64,000 nt of DNA from Bog-473 sp963738135 (GTDB lineage Bacteria; Actinomycetota; Acidimicrobiia; Acidimicrobiales; RAAP-2): positions 186,001 through 250,000 of the forward strand of contig CAVTVK010000003.1 of NCBI GenBank assembly GCA_963738135.1, read 5' to 3'. The notes beneath the pieces were generated by a model that saw nothing but the letters and a program-made list of their open reading frames with translations, did no database searches and was not told where the DNA came from. How positions within the stretch are numbered: position 1 is the first letter of the stretch; each line of letters starts with the position of its first letter. Positions 56,598 to 64,000 of this stretch are shown in pieces. Made by a program: the position numbers and the translations under genes.

Positions 56598-57494
56598 ATG
56601 ACTCTCGAGCTGCCCCGGGTCCACTCGGGCAAGGTGCGCGAGCTCTACGACGCCGGCGACGGGCGCCTCCTGATGGTCGCCTCGGACCGGGTCAGCGCGT
56701 TCGACGTCGTCATGGCCGAGCCCATCACCGACAAGGGTCGGGTCCTGACGGCCATGACGACCTTCTGGTGTGACGAGATGGCCGACATCGTCCCGGGCAG
56801 CCAGATCACCGCCGACCCCGTCGCCATCGCCGACGCGTTGGGCGGTGCCACGTTGCCGGCCGACTGGGCCGGTCGGGCCGTCCTGGTGCGGAGGGCCGAG
56901 ATGCTCCACCTCGAGTGCATCGTCCGCGGGTACCTGGCCGGCCAGGCCTACGAGGAGTACGCGCGCTCGGGCACCGTGCACGGCACGGCCATGCCGGCCG
57001 GCCTCGAGCTGGCCAGCCAGCTCGCTGAACCCATCTTCACACCCTCGACCAAGGCGACCGAGGGACACGACCTCAACGTCGATTTCGCCGCCGCAGTCGA
57101 CCTGGTGGGCGCCGAGGCGGCGCTCGCAGCCCGTCAGATCTGCCTCAAGCTCTACGGGCGCGCCGCGGCACGCTGCGCCGAGGCCGGCTTCGTGTTGGCC
57201 GACACCAAGTTCGAGTTGGGATACGTCGACGGCGAGCTGTGCCTCTGCGACGAGGTCTGCACGCCCGACTCCTCGCGGCTGTGGCCGGCCGATCAGGTGG
57301 TGCCGGGCCAGACGCCGCCCGCCTTCGACAAGCAGCCCCTGCGCGACTGGCTGGCGGCGCAGCCGTGGGACCGCCGGCCGCCCCCGCCCCCGCTGCCCGA
57401 CGAGGTCAGCGCGGCGATGTCGGCGCGCTACGTGGCGGCCTATGAGCGCGTCACCGGGCGCTCGCTGGACGACTGGTACGGTGCAAAGGCATGA
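56598..57494 (+). CDS. purC: SAICAR synthetase
   Basis: The 298-aa enzyme joins CAIR with aspartate. It has HSGKVRELYDAGDGRLLMVA, SDRVSAFDVVM, ECIVRGYLAGQAYEEYARSG and EPIFTPSTKATEGHDLNVDF, plus EAGFVLADTKFELGYVDGEL. This is the longer SAICAR synthetase form usual in actinobacteria. ATG at 56598; the 40 bases after purB contain short direct repeats of a GACCCACCGCGC-like unit. Confidence 0.97.
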   Translation: MTLELPRVHSGKVRELYDAGDGRLLMVASDRVSAFDVVMAEPITDKGRVLTAMTTFWCDEMADIVPGSQITADPVAIADALGGATLPADWAGRAVLVRRAEMLHLECIVRGYLAGQAYEEYARSGTVHGTAMPAGLELASQLAEPIFTPSTKATEGHDLNVDFAAAVDLVGAEAALAARQICLKLYGRAAARCAEAGFVLADTKFELGYVDGELCLCDEVCTPDSSRLWPADQVVPGQTPPAFDKQPLRDWLAAQPWDRRPPPPPLPDEVSAAMSARYVAAYERVTGRSLDDWYGAKA

Positions 57495-57742
57495 GGTTCC
57501 GGGCGCGCGTCGAGGTGCAACTGCGGCCCGGCATCGCCGATCCCGAGGGGGCGACGATCGAGCGGGCGCTGCCCGCCCTGGGGTTCGACAGCGTGGCCCA
57601 CGTCCGGGCCGGGCGGTCCTTCAGCTTCGAGGTCGACGCCGCCGACGAGGGTGCGGCCCGCACGACGGCCAGCGAGCTGGCGGAGCGCCTGCTGGCCAAT
57701 CCCGTGATCGAGCAGAGCAACCTCGAGCTCGAGGCGATCTGA
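57491..57742 (+). CDS. purS: FGAM synthase, PurS subunit
   Basis: The 83-aa protein begins FRARVEVQLRPGIADPEGAT and ends LLANPVIEQSNLELEAI, with the small ferredoxin-like PurS pattern. It bridges PurQ and PurL in the three-subunit FGAM synthase. ATG at 57491 overlaps purC (ATGA), and purQ starts on the next base after its stop. Confidence 0.96.
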   Translation: MRFRARVEVQLRPGIADPEGATIERALPALGFDSVAHVRAGRSFSFEVDAADEGAARTTASELAERLLANPVIEQSNLELEAI

Positions 57743-58423
57743 GTGGCGCCGCGCATCGGCGTCGTGGTGTTCCCCGGCAGCAACTGCGAGCACGACGTGG
57801 TGCAGGGGGTCGAAGCCGCAGGCGGCACCGGCGTTCTGCTCTGGCACGGTGACACCCGTCTCGGCGGGGTCGACGCCGTGGTGCTCCCCGGCGGCTTCGC
57901 CCACGGCGACTACCTGCGCCCCGGCGCGCTGGCCCGCTTCTCACCCGTCATGGATGCCGTGCAGGACTTCGCGCGAGCCGGCGGGCCGGTCATCGGCATC
58001 TGCAACGGCTTCCAGGTCCTGACCGAAGCCGGCCTCCTGCCGGGCGCACTGCAGAAGAACGGGCGCCTTCGCTTCCTCTGCCAGCCGGCGCGCCTGGTCG
58101 TCACCTCCACCTCCTCGGTGCTCACGGCGGGCGCGACGGAGGGCGAGGAGCTGGTGATCCCGATCAACCACTTCTCGGGCAACTACACCTGCGACGACGC
58201 CACGCTGCATCGGCTGCAGGCGGAGAACCGCGTCGTCCTGCGCTACGCCGACAACCCCAACGGGTCGATCGACGCCATCGCCGGCATCGCCAACGAGGCC
58301 GGCAACGTGGTGGGGCTCATGCCCCACCCCGAGCGCGCCAGCAACGCACTGCTCGGTTCCGAGGACGGGCTGGTGCTGTTGCGCTCGCTCATCGGGTCGG
58401 CCTCGGCCCGCGCCGCGGCCTGA
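57743..58423 (+). CDS. purQ: FGAM synthase, glutaminase subunit PurQ
   Basis: The 226-aa class I glutamine amidotransferase begins GVVVFPGSNCEHDVVQGVEA. It has GGFAHGDYLRPGALARFSPV, the nucleophile Cys in VIGICNGFQVLTEAGLLPGA, and the His/Glu pair in GLMPHPERASN. It supplies ammonia to PurL, which is encoded about 3 kb downstream rather than adjacent. GTG at 57743. Confidence 0.97.
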   Translation: MAPRIGVVVFPGSNCEHDVVQGVEAAGGTGVLLWHGDTRLGGVDAVVLPGGFAHGDYLRPGALARFSPVMDAVQDFARAGGPVIGICNGFQVLTEAGLLPGALQKNGRLRFLCQPARLVVTSTSSVLTAGATEGEELVIPINHFSGNYTCDDATLHRLQAENRVVLRYADNPNGSIDAIAGIANEAGNVVGLMPHPERASNALLGSEDGLVLLRSLIGSASARAAA

Positions 58424-58440
58424 CCCCGATCAGGTTCGGG
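58419..58440. terminator. overlapping alternative hairpins after purQ
   Basis: Two mutually exclusive 5-base stems overlap: CCTGA-CCCCGA-TCAGG (58419-58434) and CCCGA-TCAGGT-TCGGG (58425-58440). They lie across the convergent ends of purQ and the conserved small protein gene. Each is weak alone. Confidence 0.35.
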
Positions 58441-58859
58441 CCCGCGAGATCTCGGCCTTCTGCAACACGGCGGCGCTGACGCCGGCCGCTCGCCAGGTCC
58501 CGTACGTGATGCCTTTGCGCTCGCCGTAGGCCTTGGCCACCTTGATGAACTGCTTTTCCAGCGCAGAGAGGTCCTTGACGCCGTCGACCCGCGAGCGCTC
58601 GTCGAGCAGGTCCTTCTGCTCCTGCAGGAGGTGGAGCCGCGTCGAGCGCGTCGGCCCCGGCCAGCTGGTTGTCGATGGCGGACAGCCTGCGGTCGATGGA
58701 GGCCGGGGTGCGCTTGCGGCCCCGCTTGGGCTTGGAGGTCTCCAGCGCTTCGAGATAGTGGCGGACGGTTGCACTTTCCGCCCGTCCACGAGCGAGCGCC
58801 GCCTTGTGGCCGCTGCTCATAGGTTTGCGAGGAGCCGGAGTCTTTCCCTTGGGAGCCAT
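58430..58859 (-). CDS. conserved actinobacterial small basic protein, one frameshift
   Basis: ATG at 58859 starts a Lys/Arg-rich N-terminus (KPMSSGHKAALARGRAESAT), then HYLEALETSKPKRGRKRTPA and SIDRRLSAIDNQLAGADALD. A one-base skip near 58641 joins RLHLLQEQKDLLDERSRVDG, then SALEKQFIKVAKAYGERKGI and a C-terminal GTWRAAGVSAAVLQKAEISR. The corrected length is 142 aa. I know similar actinobacterial hypotheticals; the PKRGRKR stretch resembles an AT-hook and suggests nucleoid or DNA binding, which is inference. Confidence 0.75.
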
Positions 58860-59111
58860 CCGTCCATTGTGCCGTACCGCGCCCCCGCATCTGGCTCAAT
58901 TGGCCAAGTTTTCCTTCCTTTGTTCGCCGACCCCTATTTCGGGTGGCACGCGGCGCTGCTTTCCCAATTCCACAGGCTGTCTTCAGAAATCTCGAAGGTT
59001 GTTGGCCCCGTATTGACGCGGACCCGACGGGCCATTTCACCATCGCGGAGGGGCGTTACCCTGCAACGGTGACCACGACGGGCACTGCGGTGGAGGCCGC
59101 AGCGGCGGGCC

Positions 59112-59504
59112 ATGGCCGGTCTGCTCCTGGCGGCGGCGCTCCTGATCGCGGCCTATTGGCTGGCCTGGCTGCTCCACCGCTCGCTGGTGGCCTCGGAGAC
59201 AGGGGCCGCGTACACCCAGTTCGAGGACGCATTCCCCCTGGCCGACGGTTGGCTGGCTCTCTGCCTGGTCGCCGCCTCCTACTGCCTCTGGACGGCGCGG
59301 CGGGCTGCGCTGTTCTGGCTCTTGGCCGGGGGCGGAGCCGGGCTCTACCTCTTCGCCATGGACGTGCTCTACGACCTGCAGCACGGCATCTGGGGCAAGG
59401 GCGCCAATGGCGCGACGGAACTGGTCGTCAACATCGTCACGCTGGCCCTTTCGCTCTTCGTGCTGCGCTGGACCTGGGTCCGGCGCGACGCCTTGCTTTC
59501 ATGA
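59112..59504 (+). CDS. small membrane protein of unknown function
   Basis: The 130-aa protein has about four membrane helices (near 3-22, 47-65, 68-88 and 103-121). Short polar loops include RSLVASETGAAYTQFEDAFP and YDLQHGIWGKGANGATE. No recognised function. ATG at 59112. The methyltransferase gene starts 64 bases after its end on the same strand. Confidence 0.72.
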   Translation: MAGLLLAAALLIAAYWLAWLLHRSLVASETGAAYTQFEDAFPLADGWLALCLVAASYCLWTARRAALFWLLAGGGAGLYLFAMDVLYDLQHGIWGKGANGATELVVNIVTLALSLFVLRWTWVRRDALLS

Positions 59505-59568
59505 TGCGTCCCAGGCGCAAAGAGATCATGCGGAACGAGCCATTACCCCCGGCGCGACAATTCGAGGC

Positions 59569-60159
59569 ATGACCCAGTTTCATTTCGACCCCGCCACGTA
59601 CCTCGACCTGATGCGCCAGGAGGTCCCCGCCTACGGGCGCCTCCAGCAGGCCGTCGGCGCGGCCACGGTCGGGCTGACGGTCTCGTCGGTGCTCGATCTC
59701 GGGACGGGGACCGGCGAGACGTTGGCTGCCGTGCTGGCGCTCCACCCCGGAGCGGCCGCCGTCGGGGTCGACAAGAGCGAGGCCATGCTGGGAGTGGCCG
59801 AGCAGCGCCTGGCCGGCGTCGCGCCGGAGCTGCGGGTGGCCGACCTGACGGACCCGCTGCCCCCCGGCCCCTTCGACCTCGTGGTCTCGGCCCTGGCCGT
59901 CCACCACCTGGAGGGGCAGGACAAGGCGGACCTCTTCGCCCGCATCGCCGGGGAGCTCCGTCCCGGTGGCCGCTTCGTGCTGGGCGACGTGGTGATCCCG
60001 GTCGACCCCGCCGATGCCGTGACCCCGCTCACCTCCGACCACGACCGGCCCTCCACGCTGGCCGACCAGCTCGGCTGGTTGGCCGACGCCGGCCTCGATG
60101 CCAGTGCCGTCTGGTCCGAGCGCGACCTGGTCGTGGTGCGCGCCGATCGACCCCTCTGA
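59569..60159 (+). CDS. class I SAM-dependent methyltransferase
   Basis: The 196-aa protein has motif I VLDLGTGTGETLAAVLALHP, motif II-like VGVDKSEAMLGVAEQRLAGV, and motif IV FDLVVSALAVHHLEGQDKAD followed by ELRPGGRFVLGDVVIP. This is the standard small Rossmann methyltransferase layout. The acceptor is not predictable. ATG at 59569. It converges with the patatin gene, stops three bases apart. Confidence 0.9.
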   Translation: MTQFHFDPATYLDLMRQEVPAYGRLQQAVGAATVGLTVSSVLDLGTGTGETLAAVLALHPGAAAVGVDKSEAMLGVAEQRLAGVAPELRVADLTDPLPPGPFDLVVSALAVHHLEGQDKADLFARIAGELRPGGRFVLGDVVIPVDPADAVTPLTSDHDRPSTLADQLGWLADAGLDASAVWSERDLVVVRADRPL

Positions 60160-60162
60160 GCG

Positions 60163-61437
60163 CTATCCCGCTGCCGACCGCCCCCGCACGAGCTGGCGCG
60201 CTTCGGTCCCGCTGCGCGGGACCCTGCCTCGGGTACCCATCTCGATGATGAAGTCGGTCGCGGCCGTGACTCCGTTGAGGAACAGCTCGTGGCGCTGCGC
60301 CGTCGTCAGGTCGAAATCTGTCGTGGAGATCCCGGCGTTGTCGACGAAGATGGTGCGCCCGGCGGTGGCGGCGTCGACGCTGTAGGCGTCCCACTCGCCC
60401 ATCATGGTGTGCAGGCAACCCTTCGCCTCGCCCAACGCGCTGTCCGCAGCCCGGGTCGGCCCGAACTCCCGCTGCAGGGAGGAGAGCTTGACCCCGATGG
60501 TGGGCCAACGGGGCTCCCCGCCGTCCTCGCGGTCGAACGCGTTGATCGGGAAATTCCGTAACATGCCTCCGTCGACCCAGGTCACGGTGCCGGCCGCGTA
60601 GTGGGTGGCGATGGAGCCGCCGCTCGGGCTGGGCACGTCGACCTCGGCCGGCAACGTCGTGACGGTGACCGGTTCGAAGAAGAAGGGGATCGACATGGAC
60701 GCGCGGACGGCGTGGACCACGTCCTGGGTGTCCCGGTCCAGCCCGTAGTGGTCGTAGTCCCACGGCAGGTGCACGAGCTGGCCGCGCGTGACGTCGGACG
60801 TGTGCACCAGGAGCCGGTAGCGGTGGCTCTCGGGAAGGCTCATCCCGGGGTCCTCGTCGAGCGTGATCTCGAGGTCGGCGAAGGTGTGCACGCCGAGGTC
60901 GTGCATGATCGGTTCGAGCCAGGTGAACAGATAGGAGCCGTCGTAGACCCCCGTCTTGTGGGTGAGGACCTCTGCCGAGGACAGCATCTCGCCGGCGTTG
61001 CCGAAGTGGTGGTCCAGGAATGCGTGCACCTTGCCCTGCGGCATGAACTCGGTGAACGTCAGGTTGTCGAGGTAGCCCTGGAGCGTCGTCATGGGGTCGC
61101 CTTTTTTGGAGATCGCTGCGATGAGCGACGCGGCGATCGCACCGGCGCTCGTCCCGGCGACGCGCTGGAAGCGGTAGCCGGCCTCGGCCAGCGCCGACAC
61201 GGCACCCACGATCCCGATGCCCTTGACGCCTCCGCCTTCGAGCGCCAGGTCCGCCACGAGCTCCTTGGAACCGCCTCCGCTCCACCCGTCGGAGGCGAGG
61301 AGCGCCGCCGCAGCCTGGTCGAATCGTTGCTGGAGGCCCGCCTCACGCGAGTACCCGTAGGGCGCGCCCGGGTCGATCACGATCGACCCGGTGGCGCTCC
61401 CAACCGGGTCGTCGTGTCCCGCACCGGAACCGGACAT
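60163..61437 (-). CDS. patatin-like phospholipase
   Basis: The 424-aa protein has the oxyanion loop LALEGGGVKGIGIVGAVSAL, the nucleophile motif GTSAGAIAAS (G-x-S-x-G), and the dyad Asp in VTWVDGGMLRNFPINAF (DGG). This defines a Ser-Asp lipid acyl hydrolase. There is no signal peptide; an N-terminal segment of about 60 residues precedes the domain. Intracellular lipase or phospholipase; substrate unknown. ATG at 61437. Confidence 0.9.
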   Translation of the reverse strand: MSGSGAGHDDPVGSATGSIVIDPGAPYGYSREAGLQQRFDQAAAALLASDGWSGGGSKELVADLALEGGGVKGIGIVGAVSALAEAGYRFQRVAGTSAGAIAASLIAAISKKGDPMTTLQGYLDNLTFTEFMPQGKVHAFLDHHFGNAGEMLSSAEVLTHKTGVYDGSYLFTWLEPIMHDLGVHTFADLEITLDEDPGMSLPESHRYRLLVHTSDVTRGQLVHLPWDYDHYGLDRDTQDVVHAVRASMSIPFFFEPVTVTTLPAEVDVPSPSGGSIATHYAAGTVTWVDGGMLRNFPINAFDREDGGEPRWPTIGVKLSSLQREFGPTRAADSALGEAKGCLHTMMGEWDAYSVDAATAGRTIFVDNAGISTTDFDLTTAQRHELFLNGVTAATDFIIEMGTRGRVPRSGTEARQLVRGRSAAG

Positions 61438-61559
61438 GGTGCACCCCCTCCCGTGTCTGCGACCGCAATGAGCCCCGTCTCTGCGACCGGAGAGAGCGTA
61501 GCCAGCCGGCGCCGCAGCGGGGCCGGGCCGAAAGGGCCGGCGACTAAGTTGGAGGGGTC

Positions 61560-63836
<2,277 letters not shown>

Positions 63837-63864
63837 TGGCGTCCTGTGCGAGAATGGTTGACGC

Positions 63865-64000
63865 GTGAAGGAAGCCTGCGGTGTCTTCGGGGTCTACGCG
63901 CCCGGAAAGAGGGTGGCCAACCTCACGTTCGACGGTCTCTTTGCCCTGCAGCACCGCGGCCAGGAGTCGGCGGGCATGGCGGTGAGCGACGGCGACACGG
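63865..64000 (+). CDS. purF: amidophosphoribosyltransferase, 3' end cut by window
   Basis: Forty-five codons are visible. VKEACGVFGVYAPGKRVANL contains the N-terminal nucleophile Cys of the glutaminase domain after a four-residue propeptide. FDGLFALQHRGQESAGMAVS is the diagnostic PurF motif. It catalyses the first committed purine step, making phosphoribosylamine from PRPP. GTG at 63865. Confidence 0.95.
   Translation, partial: MKEACGVFGVYAPGKRVANLTFDGLFALQHRGQESAGMAVSDGDT

Overview
The window is a GC-rich chromosomal segment of an actinobacterium, probably a member of Acidimicrobiia or a close relative. Evidence: an actinobacterial chaperone order (dnaK-grpE-dnaJ-hspR-clpB), a GlnR-type operator in front of amt, F420-type PPOX and LLM flavin enzymes, the PurS/PurQ/small-PurL form of FGAM synthase, many GTG/TTG starts, and many 4-bp ATGA/GTGA gene overlaps. 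The class assignment is inference. I see no CRISPR array, insertion sequence, prophage or replication origin.

Layout. 1-3.2 kb: minus-strand transport operon (fused LivH-LivM permease, then an MFS protein cut by the window edge). 3.5-6.8 kb: MacB-type ABC exporter. 7-13.5 kb: accessory metabolism (TauD dioxygenase, Rossmann dehydrogenase, two SDRs, LLM enzyme) with a lipoprotein and membrane proteins. 13.7-22.0 kb: a tight minus-strand operon of a SRPBCC-like unknown, a class III nucleotide cyclase/ATPase, a large FAD desaturase-like enzyme, a small unknown and a polyprenyl synthetase; this is the best candidate for an undescribed system. 22.2-29.5 kb: catabolic and lipid-type enzymes, an exported nucleoside hydrolase, a VOC protein and an MFS transporter, plus two short remnants of a secreted repeat family. 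29.9-36.7 kb: secreted HNH nuclease, tRNA-Gly(CCC), HdrD-like Fe-S membrane protein, aquaporin, cNMP-binding protein and a PII protein. 37.4-39.7 kb: nitrogen island (GlnR box, amt, glnK). 39.7-41.7 kb: SPFH protein and ribbon-helix-helix protein behind a perfect palindrome, then gpmA. 41.8-48.6 kb: HspR-type chaperone operon with a HAIR-like operator. 48.6-51.8 kb: two secreted proteins each with six propeller-like repeats, one carrying a G1 (eqolisin) peptidase domain. 52.7-64 kb: purine genes purA-D-B-C-S-Q and, after a short interruption, purL-purF.

Sequence quality. At least nine genes (livHM, the cyclase, dnaK, grpE, dnaJ twice, clpB, a repeat protein about four times, a DJ-1 protein, a small conserved protein) need one-base corrections to read through. 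After correction each has a length divisible by three and a normal family sequence. Several sites lie in G or C runs. Assembly or sequencing indels are the likeliest cause; coordinates for these genes span the whole corrected gene.
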